Shown: piece by piece, positions 39,096-51,639 of the stretch
Layout: the number at the start of each line of letters is the position of its first letter
Numbering within the stretch: position 1 is the stretch's first letter
Source: Varanus komodoensis
Taxonomy: Eukaryota; Chordata; Lepidosauria; Squamata; Varanidae
Direction of reading: 5' to 3'
Assembly: GCF_004798865.1 (NCBI RefSeq)
Contig: NW_025336479.1
Coordinates: 8,944,485-9,008,484 of the forward strand
DNA length: 64,000 nucleotides
Notes under the pieces: generated by a model
The model's database searches: none
What the model was told of the DNA's origin: nothing
The model's input: the letters and a program-made list of their open reading frames with translations, nothing else
Translations under genes and position numbers: made by a program

Positions 39096-39710
39096 GCCCC
39101 ATTTGACTTTCTGGCTTGCAGAACGCTGCTGCCTGGTATGCAGTGTGTGGAAGTGTGGACCTATGCCAGCCCCTTATTTGAAGGGGGTCCATGGCCCGCT
39201 TCACGACTTTGTGATGCTGTGGTTCTGTCTGCACTGAAGATTTATTCCCTCATGTTCACCCACTACAAGAGACATTTCCATGAAGCTATCACGCTTTTTC
39301 CTTCTGGGGCTCTCATTCGGGTCTTACGTGTGCCTGTTTGGTTCTCTCAAGAGATTTGCAGAATGTATATGAAAAAATATGGCCTTTTCTATGGGGGGTG
39401 GAATAGCTCTGGAATGCCCTCCCAAGTGAAATTTATCAGACTCCATCCTGGGTTTCTTTCACCAGAAATTGAAGACACTTTTATTTGACAGGTTCTCCTG
39501 ACATGCCTCCTTTTATTGCTGCCACTTGTAATAGGAAACTTCCTTTACCATGGCCATTGATAGGTTTTGTTTTCATTTTGTAATTTAAAAGTTAGCAGTA
39601 TTATGTTCTTTTTACCACTTTTAATAGAAACTAGTATTCATATCCTATTATGTGGTTTATGATTACATTGTACATTGCTCTGGGCACTTTTAATAGAGAA
39701 GAAGGAAGGG
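39096..39710 (+). mobile_element. L2-group LINE 3' end with ORF2 C-terminal remnant
   Basis: Near 39395-39490 the frame reads a decayed form of the common LINE ORF2 ending 'WN.LP.EVR.AP....F...LKT.LF' (here GGWNSSGMPSQVKF, then EIEDTF). It is preceded by ttcacccactacaagagaca. A 3' untranslated-type segment with gtggtttatgattacattg and a ctctgggcacttttaataga end follows. Which LINE clade it belongs to is uncertain (L2 versus CR1). Confidence 0.5.
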
Positions 39711-41141
39711 ATTCTTATTATCTCAGCTTCCTGTACGGCTTCATGGGCATGGCTTGATTGCTATTATCTTTCTAGGTCCTATTTCTTTTCACCCATCCAC
39801 AAACTCCAGTTAAAAAAAACAAAAGGGGAAAGAAGCTGACATGATTATTCAGTTGCACACTTTTTTTTATCACAGTCATCGCTGGTTTTAACTAAGGTTA
39901 TTTGGTTTTTCTAAGATTTTCCACATCACTGGGGGATGACCTGTTTGATGGAGGAAGTGTTTAGTTTGTTATTATTTTGGCCAGAGGGCAAAACTATCTA
40001 TAGATTGAGAGTGGGGGCGTTCCTCCCTGTATGTGTATGTGCAACAGATCTGTGCTTATGTGTATTTGCAAAAGATATAGTCTTTGTCTTCTTGGATACT
40101 AAGCCTATTGAATGGAGCCCAGTGTTTGCTGGTATGCACACCTGTGGGAAGGGGAGAGAAGGCCAGCCTTTGTTTTTGATGCAAGAGCTCCATTTGCTGA
40201 TCTGAATAACCTCAACAATCCATTCACACCTTTGTCTTTCTTCTCTTATGTTTGAGGTCCCTTTTCCTTGTCTTTGTTTTTACTTGTCTAGTCACACATG
40301 TTCTGAACAGCTGTTTCAAGCCATTCAACATTTCTGTATGTGTGCTTTTGAAGGAGGGGGAGAGAAGGAAAGAAGGCTGATAAGCTGTGACAAGTTGAAC
40401 AAAACAGACTTCTGATCTTTTTCCTTTAAACATCCTGAAAGCATTCTGGTTTCTCGGACATAGTGTATAGTCCAGACAAATGGAGCTTTCAGAATTAAAC
40501 TGCCCAACTCTCTCCCCTCTAACAGCAGCATCAGGACTAGCTTCCCAAGTCTCATACTGCTAAATTATGCCTCTTCCCAAAGCAGTTGGCTACAGGGTTA
40601 GAGGTCTGGAGAGGTCTGCACAGCCCCACACATTTCCCACTTGGGGATCGATCCCATGGGTTGTTCCAGTTTTTCCACAGAGCAATAGGCAAACACTGGG
40701 GCAGCAAGCAGGGCTGTTTCTTTCACCCATGAGTAAAGGTCTAACTCCAGCCTATGAAAGAACTTCTATAGGAGCATGTTTTGCTCCACTTGCATCCTGC
40801 TCTGATTTCATCCCCACCTCCAGTGACTCTTTCAGGTTCTACACAAAGGGGTGGGAGTTATCACAGTTGGGAGCACAGAAGTGGGGGAAAGTGCTGGGTG
40901 AGAAAGCTATTGGAGCAGTTGTCAGTCAAACAGCCATCAGTAGCTAAAGGCTGGAATCTTCCAGAGAAGCTGTGAGCACTGGTAGACGGCTCCCATGGGA
41001 TGTGTGTGTGCATGGAGTGATCTAGGATTCCCAGTGCTGAAAATCAGTAACTGCAACAGAAGCACAAAAGTCATCATCATGCAATGCCCTAAAGAGGACA
41101 GAACCTCGAGCTGGCAAAGGATGCTATACTACTTAAAATGG

Positions 41142-41166
41142 CAAAACAAACAAACAAACAAAACAA
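41142..41166. repeat. (CAAA)n simple repeat
   Basis: Five to six caaa units lie within an A-rich stretch. Confidence 0.85.
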
Positions 41167-41204
41167 TGTTCTGAAAATGTCTCAACTTGTACATCTGGAT
41201 AAGC

Positions 41205-41386
41205 CTAATGAAGTAAATGGAATAGGCTTCCAAGGGAGGTGGTTGAGCCCCATCAGTGAGGGCATTCAAGGAAAAATTGGACATCCACATGCTGGGGATT
41301 GCATGAATGGAGTCAGCTGGAGCTGGGAGTCAGACTGGGTGGCCTGGGAGACCCTTTCTGACTTGCTCTGTTTCTTTGTTTCTAAT
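41205..41386 (+). mobile_element. CR1/L3-like LINE 3' end
   Basis: The order aggcttccaagggaggtggt, ccccatcagtgagggcattc, aaggaaaaattggacatcc, actgggtggcctgggagacc matches the CR1-type 3' end that encodes 'GFQGRWL' and closes with the 'gatggcctgggaggtc' box. It ends near a tttctttgtttct stretch. Confidence 0.7.
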
Positions 41387-41429
41387 GAGGACTCCATAGT
41401 CTAGGTTTTACAAAGTACTTGCTAAGAGG

Positions 41430-41482
41430 AAGGAAGGAAGGAAGGAAGGAAGGAAGGAAGGAAGGAAGGACAGAAGGAAGGG
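41430..41482. repeat. (GGAA)n microsatellite
   Basis: About ten GGAA units on the plus strand are followed by an interrupted gacagaaggaaggg. It is homopurine on the plus strand, so the NTN1 transcript carries the UUCC strand. Confidence 0.95.
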
Positions 41483-41859
41483 TTTTTAAAGCAGGATTTT
41501 AAACTGTCACTTTCTTCATAGAACTGTTGCTCAGCACACAATTCCAGGTTTTTGCATGTACACAGCACTAGTTTGCATCGAAAAGCCTCCATCTCCATAA
41601 GGCAGTTCATTAAGCATTGTGCAGCTAAATTGCACAAATGCTGTCACAGCTGTGGGGATGCAAATCATGCTAACTGTGTTTGTGCTGGCTTTTTTTTACA
41701 CTTATACATATCATGAGTGGCTGTAAAAAAGGAAAAAGGGAAAGGAGAAGGAGTCAAAGGATGAAATGCCAAGTCCAATGCTGCAATTGGTAGTTTTTAA
41801 TATAAATTGGTTGGAAGTCAGACAGTAGATCTGCGACCCAATGCACAGCTACCCAGGAG

Positions 41860-42190
41860 GTAAGGTAAAAGGTAAAGGTTTCCCCTTGACATTAAAGTCC
41901 GGTCATGCCTGACTCTAGGGGGCGGTGCTCATCTCCGTTTCCTAGCCGAGGGAGCCAGCGTTTGTCCGCAGACAGTCTCCGTGGTCATGTGGCTGGCATG
42001 ACGAAACACCGAGGTGCACGGAACGCTGTTACCTGCCCACCAAAGTGGTACCTTTTCATCTACTTGCATTTGCATGCTTTCGAACTGCAAGGTTGGCAGG
42101 AGCTGGGACGGAGCAACAGGAACTCACCCCACTGTGCAGACTCAAACCCACCAAATTCAGAGGAGCTTGCAAGCTTTTCTACATGAGGCA
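41860..42190 (-). mobile_element. tRNA-type SINE (minus orientation) beside the LE2 exon
   Basis: Landmarks in order are aaggtaaaggtttccccttg, cctgactctagggggcggtg, gtggtcatgtggctggcatg, tacttgcatttgcatgcttt and then the decayed head cagactcaaacccacc. This is an abundant squamate SINE whose B-box text reads on the minus strand. By eye about four-fifths of positions match the inverted copy at 45745-45955. Its right end is about 430 bp from the LE2 exon donor. Confidence 0.8.
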
Positions 42191-42391
42191 TTGATGGTGC
42201 ACTTGTCAATCTCTACTCACAATTGTTTATAGGTCCTTTAAATAACATTGTGACCTTCCAGTTTTGTTCTACTCTTGAAAAGCACTTTCAGCGAGATCTT
42301 CTGCTTCTGCTTAGAATAGGAAAAGTCCAGTACTATGTCTGACAGTGAAAGAAAACTCTTTTTCCATTTGTGTTTTTGTACTGTTCCATTA

Positions 42392-42841
<450 letters not shown>

Positions 42842-43051
42842 TCATGACATATCTATAACCGATAGTTTTGTTGCATGACCAGAGCAGAAAGAAGCAGACC
42901 CAAACCAAGGTACTTGGCATGCCTTGAGCTGAAGATTGGATATCCTTTGACACTGCAGAGAGCAGAAGGTCCTTGCTCTTCTGGTGCATCCCAGCTTCTG
43001 TTGTTTGTCATGAGCCACCAACAATGGGCACAATGGAAAGCCTCATGGAGA

Positions 43052-43258
43052 GCCCATGAGGTACAGTGGTGAGAAGGTTGAACTGGGCCCTGGGAAGTCC
43101 AGATTTTGGTTTTGAAGCTCGCTGGGTGACTTTGGGCCAGTTACAGACACTCTACCCAATCTACCTCACAGGGTTGTGATTGCTGTGAGTATAAAATGGA
43201 GAGAAGAACTTTGCAAGCAGCCTTGCAAAAGGAAGAAATGCAGGGTATAAATGTAAAG
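43052..43258 (+). mobile_element. Sauria-type SINE upstream of the LE2 exon
   Basis: It reads catgaggtacagtggtgaga, a decayed head, then gctcgctgggtgactttggg, ccagttacagacactctacc, ctacctcacagggttgtgat and the 3' part aaatgcagggtataaatgta. The 3' end runs directly into a (GAT)n microsatellite. It lies about 250 bp upstream of the LE2 acceptor, antisense to NTN1. Confidence 0.8.
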
Positions 43259-43284
43259 CGATGATGATGATGATGATGATGATG
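43259..43284. repeat. (GAT)n microsatellite at SINE 3' end
   Basis: Eight GAT units follow the SINE tail and probably grew from its terminal simple repeat. Confidence 0.9.
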
Positions 43285-45047
43285 GAAATCTGGGCCCTAA
43301 CAATGATTTTATTATATTTACAAAGTGCAGGTGCAAACTTCCATAGTTCACTATGGTGGCTCAGGAAAGTCTGTTTGTGATGGAGAAGTTTGGTCCACTC
43401 CACTATGTATGCAGATGTAAGACAAAGGGAGTTGAAGGAAACCAAACACACTTCCAAAATATTATTTGATCTTCCATTATGCTGCCAACTCTGCTCCATT
43501 TTATTGTTTTTGTAGTCAGAATGGTGAATACCACTATTCTTTTCCCCAATATAGACAAGGACTGGTAAAAACTGAAGTCCAACCTAACTTTAATGATGGC
43601 AAAACTTGAGCATTTCTTCTTAAGGTCTCCTGAAGTGTGAAACTAAGCCCCAGTTTTTCAGAGAATGGTGATCCCCAAAATGTTGGGGCTGCCGCCCCTT
43701 TTCCTCTTGGGTGACAACCCTAGTGCCCCATGCCTCTTTCTTTGAATCAGGTCTATTGCTCTTCAAAGGCCTGGCATTTATATAGATCACAAGATCCAGC
43801 TAGAAATTAACATCCCATACATACTCTTTTGAGAGTGATTCAAGCACCGTGAATGGTTAAATGGTTTACCTTTTAAACAATACCGTTTATTAATCTCTTT
43901 CCTAGATTAATCTGTATCTTTACACCTGGGTTATTTAAAAGGATGTTCTTACAAATATCTGAATTAGATTAGCATTACCAATCCACCCTCTGTATATTCT
44001 TAGGAACACTGGTAAAATCCACCTAATAATCAAAATCAACCTGATCCTGAAAAGAATGGTTGGGTATCTTAAGGGACAGAGGCATTTTATTTGTGTTACA
44101 TGATCTTGCAAATCATTTCACATGGGTCATAAAATTCCAAAACAGCTTCCTAGTTACCAGTACGCCATGACACCACATGCTGGCATATGCCCTCTCTCCC
44201 TTTTATTTTATTTTTTAACAAGGGCCTGGACAAAACTTTAGCTCTCTTCTGCTGTTGCTTGGATCTGCCAAGACAGGAAGGCTATTTCCCCAAAGAGGTG
44301 TATTTTGCAAAGTATTTCAGAGGTTGTTTTCTTTTGTCTCTTATTTGCTTTGTGCTGCTGAGCAATGAACGACCACACTGCAAATCCACATCTGGACCTC
44401 TGGGCTCCTCATGAAGGTCTTGTGGGTCACAGTGTGTCACCTAGTTATGGAGCAGAACAATCCTAATCCAGCATGCTTTCCTGTGTTTACCTCATGCTGC
44501 TGGTTGGAGATAAAGACATGCTATTTGCACAGTTCTTAAATTTCAGTCCTGAAAATTAAAACGTAGCTCCTTTTTTTCTTTTCCTTTTTACTGGTCACAG
44601 CTCTAATGTGGACTGCCAATACATCCCCTTCTGGTGTCCTAACATTTATCTGTGTGTTTAAGATTAGGGCAATGGAGTGGAAAGAGCTTTTTTTTCTTCT
44701 TTTTGCTTCGCTATTGTGATGCTTTCTGTTTCCTTTCCTATATTGCGAAACCTGCTGGATCTAGTGTGGGTGCTGTTCAGTCCCAAAAGTAGTCAACCAC
44801 TAATAATGATAGTTACTTTAGCAAAGAAAATCTGCCTAATTTTAAAAGTGTTAAAACTGCCCAGTCATAGTAAGAAAGGAGAAAATATATCCGGGCCTGG
44901 ACCAATGCAAATGTTAGTTTAACCTGTACCATAGAACTGCAGGGAAGTTTTACGGATCACAGAGACAATGTGAGTCAGATTCCAACTCTCCCCTTCCCCT
45001 CAGAAGCAGGGTATGGTGCAGCACTAGCGTGTTACCCTATGCCATGC

Positions 45048-45080
45048 CCCCCCCCTCCTTACCCCCCCCCCCCCCCCCAC
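45048..45080. repeat. Long poly-C tract (C8 and C17-class runs)
   Basis: Two C-runs are separated by tccttа-like bases and followed by actgcagc. On the NTN1 transcript strand these are G-runs, so intronic RNA G-quadruplex formation is possible. The exact run length may be an assembly uncertainty. Confidence 0.8.
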
Positions 45081-45434
45081 TGCAGCATCTCTATCTCAGG
45101 CTGCTCAACCAAGCTTTCTTACTGCAGGCAAGCTGAAGGCCTTGGAGAAAAAGCCTGTAGGTGCAGTACGTTTCTGTAGCATGATTTTCCATATACAAGT
45201 GGATAATCAGGATCAACATGCTGACAACCATCACGACGGAGGTTCCAGTGGCAAAGATTTCAGACCCCAACTGAGGTTAAATGAATTATGGTTACATGCC
45301 ACTGAAAGCAATGGGACTTAAGCTGGTTACAGCGATATTATTTGATCAGCTTGAAGGAATGTAATAAGTACTAACTCAAGCTAAAGTGAGCCCAAAGAGT
45401 TGGATGCAGACTTAGCCATGCTACCAGTAGACTG

Positions 45435-45520
45435 ACTGAAATCAATGGAACAAGTTAGTCCTGGTTTGATTAAATGAACTGAAATCAATGGAATAGAGTT
45501 GTCCTACTGATTAAAATGGA
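45435..45520. repeat. Two-copy 43-bp tandem repeat ('actgaaatcaatgg')
   Basis: The perfect 14-mer actgaaatcaatgg begins at 45435 and 45478, each followed by related gttNgtcct and gattaaa blocks. A further related copy, cactgaaagcaatgggactt, lies near 45300. The motif is also part of a palindromic squamate repeat at 20715. Confidence 0.75.
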
Positions 45521-45744
45521 CCTGCTCGAAGAATGCTTAAGCCTGGATCCAACTCAGAGAGCTTTGGTATAAGAGCCAATTGTTTTTAAGAATGAATAAC
45601 CCTTTTTAAAGATAACGGTCTTTGAACAACTCCAGTACTATTCCATCATCTACACTATGTCTGAGGCTTCAGTTCCTTTCTTTGTTCTCTTCTGCATTTT
45701 TGAGGAATTTTATGTTCACAGTTTTTGAATGTAAATTTATTTAG

Positions 45745-45955
45745 TCTGAAAGCATGCAAATGCGAGTAGACAAATTGGAACCACTTTGGTGGAAAGGTAA
45801 CAGCATTCCATGTGTCTTGGTGTTTAGTCTTGCCGGCCACATGACCATGGAAACTGTCTGCGGCTCCCTCGGCTAAGAAATGGAGATGAGCATCACTCCC
45901 TAGAGTCAGACACAACTGGACTTAATGTCATGGGGAAATCTTTACCCTTTTTTTC
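45745..45955 (+). mobile_element. tRNA-type SINE (plus orientation), head missing
   Basis: Read on the minus strand this gives the same order as the copy at 41860-42190, including the gtcatgtggccggcaagact and gcatttgcatgctttcagac boxes. It lacks the tRNA-like head. Its plus orientation makes it an inverted partner of the copy on the other side of the LE2 exon. Confidence 0.78.
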
Positions 45956-47460
45956 AAGCAAAACATGAACAGCAAATCCATAAATTAAGTGAATAAGTTT
46001 CAAGTAACCCTTGAAGACAAAATAAGGTCAATAAGGCTAAATGAACTGAGAGGTGCTCAGCAATACACACAGGTTGAAGGAGTAAAGCATAATATCTATG
46101 CCTACCTCACCTAACTCTCTACAGTTTGTGCTGCAGCACCTGTCAGGAGCATGGCTCTTCCCCCACTTTTCCCTTCCAACAAATTTAAAAGAAACGTTTG
46201 AAGCACAGTCCCTCATTTGAGCTCTACAGGTTACAAACAGCATCCATCAAAGTAACAGTCCCTTTGAGATAAGGAACTAGCATCTGCCCATGTGAAGAGT
46301 CGAATCCAACCTGGAACATCCACTTCTCCCCCCACTGTCACAAAGGATCCTCAGGGTGGATCCTGCTGCTTGAGGCATAGATGGTAGGATTGCTGGACAC
46401 TTCTTAATTGGTCCTGTTGCTTCCCTGTCATCTCTTTACAGGAATGAGGAACTCCCCCTCAATCTCGACCCCTCCACCCCATTGTTCTGCAATGCCTCCC
46501 TCCTTTTACCAGGCAGGCTGCATCTCGCCCTCTGTCTGAGTATCTTCACTCAGTAACCTTGAAACTGCCAAGTCCTCTGCCCACTTCTGCCCCGGAACAC
46601 CTCTTTTGAATCTGAAAAATCCACCTGGGGAGGCTGTGACTTGAGACAGTTGGGCCCCCTTTCCACACCTCCAGAGGTTACAGCTGATTTGAAAATGACA
46701 ATTTAGGATAGGAATATGCAGTCCTGTACACAACCCCTTGTGTGGTCCATGTCTTATCTCTCTGTTTGCATGGCCACAGTGATACAGAATTATTTAATTA
46801 TCAGATCTAGGAAAACTTCAGATCCAACTCAAGCATGCCTTTCCCTTCACTGATTTGCCACTTTCTCTCCCACAGTTTAGTGTTCCTTCCCTCCCCATTT
46901 CTTTCTGTCCCCACTCTCATGTGCTTCTAAAACTTCCAACCCCAGGCACACTATGTTGCAAACAGCTTATCTGTTTATTACAACAAATTCAAAAGCAGGG
47001 CTCTTGCTTTTGCATGCACAGCCAATTACGCAGGCAGAAAAACCAACTTGCCCACAATTCCTCATCCCCCCCACCCCCCCGCACTGCACTCTTGTCTAAT
47101 CCTGGGTTTGGCTTAGAATGTAGCAATGCAATAGCGAGGGGTTCTGCTCCTTTATCACCCGAGTAATCTCTGGGCAGTTATGGGGCTGTGCCAGCTCGCC
47201 AGGGCTTTGTTGTGTCTGGGGTTCTGCCACCATTGTCCTATCACACATTACAGCACATCACAACTACTTTAGATTGAGAGCAGACACATACATGCTATTT
47301 ATTCCCTGCCCTCTCCACACACCTGTTTGCAGAACCCAGGCCCTGCAAATCATTTTCCCATTGGAATTGCAGCTCGTAGGGGCTCTAATTTCATGAGGAG
47401 GGGGACAGATTAGGAACCATTGTCTTCGCCCTGCCCTGACTGCCCAGCGCCTGAATGTGC

Positions 47461-47490
47461 TGCTGCTGGGCTGGGCTGGGCTGGCTGCGG
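47461..47490. repeat. (GCTGG)n short tandem
   Basis: The pentamer gctgg repeats four to five times in ctgctgggctgggctgggct, within a locally GC-rich 47400-47560 block. Confidence 0.7.
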
Positions 47491-47909
47491 GCCAGCCCTC
47501 TTTGGCAATTACTCCAGTTAGCCTGCTGCGCTTTATCGTGCCGAATAGAATTGCCCTTCCGAAGAAACACTCTTGCCATTTTCCTCGTACAGTAACATCC
47601 AAGAATAAGTGATGCCAGCAAGTCTAATAAAAACACAAAACCCCAAACCCTAAAGGCCAACAGAGGCCTAGGCGGAGTGCTGTCTCCCGCCGTTCCCATG
47701 AAATGGAGGCCACCCCTACGCATGGGAGGCAGGGCCGGATGGTGGCTTTGCTCCTTAGCAGCTCAACTCACGTGGTTCTGTAAATATGCTGCTGCTGAAC
47801 CACTGCTTGCCCAGGGCATGCGCCCGTTTGTTCGGGGCAGACAGAGAATGCACAGGTCCAGAAGTCCACAGCAGCTTGCTTGGAGAAAAGTAATACATAT
47901 TGCACAATT

Positions 47910-48168
47910 GTAAACAGTGCGATTTTCCTGGGCTCCAACATCACTGCAGACGGGGACTGCAGCCAAGAAATTAAAAGACGTTTGCTCCTGGGGAAGAAAG
48001 CTATGGTAAATCTAGACAGCATACTAAAAAGCAAAGACATCACCCTGCCAACAAAAGTGCATATAGTCAAGGCTATGGTTTTCCCAGTTGCAATGCATGG
48101 CTGTGAGTTGGACCATAAGGAAGGCTGAGCACCAAAGAACTGAGGCCTTTGAATTGTGGTGCCCCTTG
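47910..48168 (+). mobile_element. Bov-B (RTE) LINE fragment, RT C-terminal region
   Basis: The frame reads FLGSNITADGDCSQEIKRRL, LLGKKAMVNLDSILKSKDIT and LPTKVHIVKAMVFPVAMHGC, the conserved C-terminal part of the RTE/Bov-B reverse transcriptase. After MHGCE the frame shifts because about two bases are missing, and WTIRKAEHQRTEAFELWC follows in another frame. No 5' part or endonuclease is visible. Bov-B is the presumed partner that mobilises Sauria SINEs, so both members of the pair are present here as fossils. Confidence 0.9.
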
Positions 48169-48909
48169 AGACACAGCCTTCCCTCACCCCTGTGGTTGTC
48201 CCAGGGACTTAAGCCCAAAGTAGCGTCCTCAGATGGCTTCCTGCTCAGCCAACATGGCTCTGTGACCCCCAGGGACCCAGGGATATTCCTTGGCAGCATG
48301 AGGGCAATGCTCATGTACAGTCATTGCCCAGGGCAGGTGAGAAAGTTCCAACACCCACGGCTTTGCTGCAAGAAAGGATAGGAAGTCCCTGCTGGTGTGG
48401 ATGTTTCTGCATTTCTATCCTGCTCTTTTTCCTCTTGCAAAGAACCCAGGTAGGCTTATGAGTTTCTCCATGATCTCTCCATTCCATCCTCACAACAAAA
48501 GGTTTGTTGATGTCCTTTGAGATTATCACACACTGTGAAGAGGAGAATTCCATGTAATCTGACATGACATTCTGCAAAGTTTCTAGAAGGACTGGTGTTT
48601 CCCATAAAATTGTTCTTTAATAAACCTGCCTGTAGTTTGAATAAATGTTTTAGGTAACTCTTGCTATTATCTGCCAATGTTTGATCAATATTTAACTAAT
48701 TTTTAAAAAATGTGAAATGGCAGTCCTATGGAAATAGGCAAAATGGAATGCAATCCTGCAAGAAAAAGTTAACATTGCAAATGGTTCATATGTTACTTGG
48801 AATGTATGTATTGTTCCTTGGAATGACATATGTATTTCTGTAATTTTAGCATTTTGCAGCATTTTGTAACCCTCTTTTTCTACTAAAAACCATCAAGCAT
48901 CTTTTGTCA

Positions 48910-48988
48910 TTGTTCTTGCTAGTCGTGTCCGACCCATCGTGACCCCATGGACAACATTCCTCCAGGCCAGCATCTTTTAAACCTCAAT
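48910..48988 (-). mobile_element. Bov-B-related 3' end fragment
   Basis: The string cttgctagtcgtgtccgacc followed by catcgtgaccccatggacaa is the reverse of the Bov-B 3' end, where the encoded text would be '...VAKSRTRL'. It lies 750 bp from the fragment at 47910 but in opposite orientation, so it is a separate insertion or an inversion. Confidence 0.7.
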
Positions 48989-50144
48989 AAAAGAAGTAAT
49001 TAAATAATCTGAAAGCAGAACTGCAAATAAAAGTTAGCAATGCAGGGGCAGTCCAAGCCCATGCACAAGCAAGACAACATTCACTGCTCAACAAAAAGCG
49101 AGCAGCAATAGACCATTTGGGCTTCTCTTGTGCAAGGCTGTTCCAGTTTGAGGCACCATTGCCACCGATGGTGCACGGGGAGTCAGAGAAGGATATCAGA
49201 AGTGGAATCTATGTAACAATTAAAATGCCAACTTAGAAATAGCAAGGAACTTATTTAAAACCTTTTAAAAATGGGAAATGCACTCAGTCCATAGATAGGC
49301 AGATAAACACATAGGCAGATACAACAACTTAGAAATAACTGTAAGGTAATAAGAGTGTCATTCTGCCAAAAAAAATATTTTTATTATAAAATGTAAAGAA
49401 GAGGAAATCCTAAAAAAATAATAACTTGATAGCATCATCCTTTGTACTTAACAAGAGCAACCAACAACGAGTTTAGTATATAAATACCTCCATCATATAT
49501 AGGAGGCTGGGGAAGGTCTGTGCAAGGGAAGCTCTTCTCTCTCTCCAGTCAGAAAAAAAAGATGATCTGAACCTGATAAGACGGACTGCACACACAGATA
49601 GCTAAGTGGACAAATTGTTCCCAAGTGGATTCCAATTGAGCTCTAAATAAACACTGAAGGAGCGCTTAGGCATTTTTAATTGCTGGGTCTCTCTTCTCTC
49701 TCCCACCTCCACAATAAGGGTGCCATGAATTAAACCTGCATCAGTTGTGTATAAGTTATTAGCTACACAGCAGAAAAGCCCATGTCAACAGATTTTAGCA
49801 ACCAAGCCTCTTCCATATGATAACTGAAAAAGAAAACAAAAAAACTTTAAGTAGCCACTACCTGTTTGGCTGTTTCAAATACTTCTTCCCAAAACTAATT
49901 CCCTTCAGCCACCCCAGTACTTCTTCCACTGGCCCCACCGCTCCAACTAGCATTAAGGCACATTCAAGTATAATGAACAAATATCACGTCAGTATAGGAA
50001 AAGAGGCTTGGATGAAAAAGCCCTGGATCTTTTTTATCATTTATCATTATTATATTTATGAATTATCAGGCCTGCATGGAAGCACCCTGTTGGGGAGGGA
50101 CAATACAGGGAAGGAGACTGGGCAAGCCTTCTCTTCCAACAGAG

Positions 50145-50312
50145 AGAGCGAATAGTGGTCCGAATGCTGTACCAGGACTTGGGAGAGCTAGTCCACAATT
50201 GGCTATGAAGCTCACTGGGTGGCTTTGGGCCAGTCAGCCTAACCTGCCTCCCATGGTTGTTGTTGTGATAGCGCTGTGTAAGCGGCTGTGGGTTCCTCAC
50301 AAGAAGAAAAAG
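50145..50312 (+). mobile_element. Sauria-type SINE
   Basis: It reads cgaatagtggtccgaatgct as a decayed head, then tggctatgaagctcactggg, tggctttgggccagtcagcc, taacctgcctcccatggttg and tgttgtgatagcgctgtg. The tail contains agaagaaaaagaag. It is diverged but colinear with Sauria SINEs. Confidence 0.7.
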
Positions 50313-51639
50313 AAGGGTGGGTCGTACAGCTGTCAGAGCGACATGAAACTTCCAACTTCAAGGCAGCGTACTTCTGAGTACCATTTTCTTGGGAGCAACA
50401 GAGGCGGAGAGCTGTTGCCTTCATGCGCTGTGGAAAACAGGATGCTGAACTAAGTGGCTCTTTGGCCAGAGCCAGCACGGCTCCTCTTTTATGTTCTTCA
50501 GTGTCTTCCGACTAAAACCACATGAAACACGGCAGCAACCACAGCATGCCAGCCAGGCTGAAGTCTAAGGTGACTGGCGGGTCATGTGAAGAAGGAAAGG
50601 CACTCAGCGCTCCAAAAGTGGACTCATTTCCTGGTCATTGCTTCCTCCTGTGAATCACTTCACTTCTGTCCTGACTGGCTTTGCAAGTTCTCATGGCCTA
50701 AAGCTGCACCTTTTCCCAAGCGCGATGGAACTAGCTCTCCCTGTAGGTGTGTTTTTTGCATTGACTTTGCTGGTCTGTTCAGAAGTTCAGAACCCCCCGT
50801 TTTACACACGCACCTCATATCAAGAATTTGACTAGTGACTTCTTGCCATATACTTACGATGGAAATTGAGCTGCTTTGGAAGGGAAGCACAGAGGTCATG
50901 GAGAATCATGGCTTCTGGAAACTAGAAATGCACACACTCAGGGATTCCGAGGGCATTCAAAACCCACGGGGATGCGATTCCTGACTGCATTGTGCAAGTC
51001 ACTGGGTGTTGCACCACTATTGTTGTGGAAGTGAGGAGAATCTGTATTAATGCTCAAGAACTGCAATGACCGGAAGCATTTCCTTCTTCGGAGCACGTGG
51101 GAGCTGCATCAAAACGATACCGCAAATAGCATCTGCCCGTTGACAGCAGGTGAAGAGACAGAGAGAAATTTCTAAGAGGTTCTACTTGGTCACATGGCTA
51201 GATTACTGGTTAACCCCTAGCCCTTTGATATCTGAAATCAGGCAAGCTGGATGGATTATTTCCACTGCGTCAACTAATGCGTATATGTGACTGAAGAGGC
51301 TAGCGGCTATAAATACATAACTCACCTCCTGCAGGTTAATCAGCATGGAATAGAGAAACGTGCTCCTCTGTATGTCACACAAATGTCAGGTCCCTTGAGA
51401 TGCAAACAAGTGGAACAGCTACATCAGCCTACAATGCATGCGCATAAATACCCATTATTAATGAATAAATATGATACCCAGGGTCTCAACTGAGAATGGA
51501 ATAATGAGCTGGAACACCCCATCTTGCCCAATCAATGGAGTGCTTTATGGGCATCTATTTCAGAAGGGGCAATGAATCTTAGGCTATGCTTCATTCAGCA
51601 AAAATCGATGTTCTGAGTATATTGGATGCCACAATGAAT

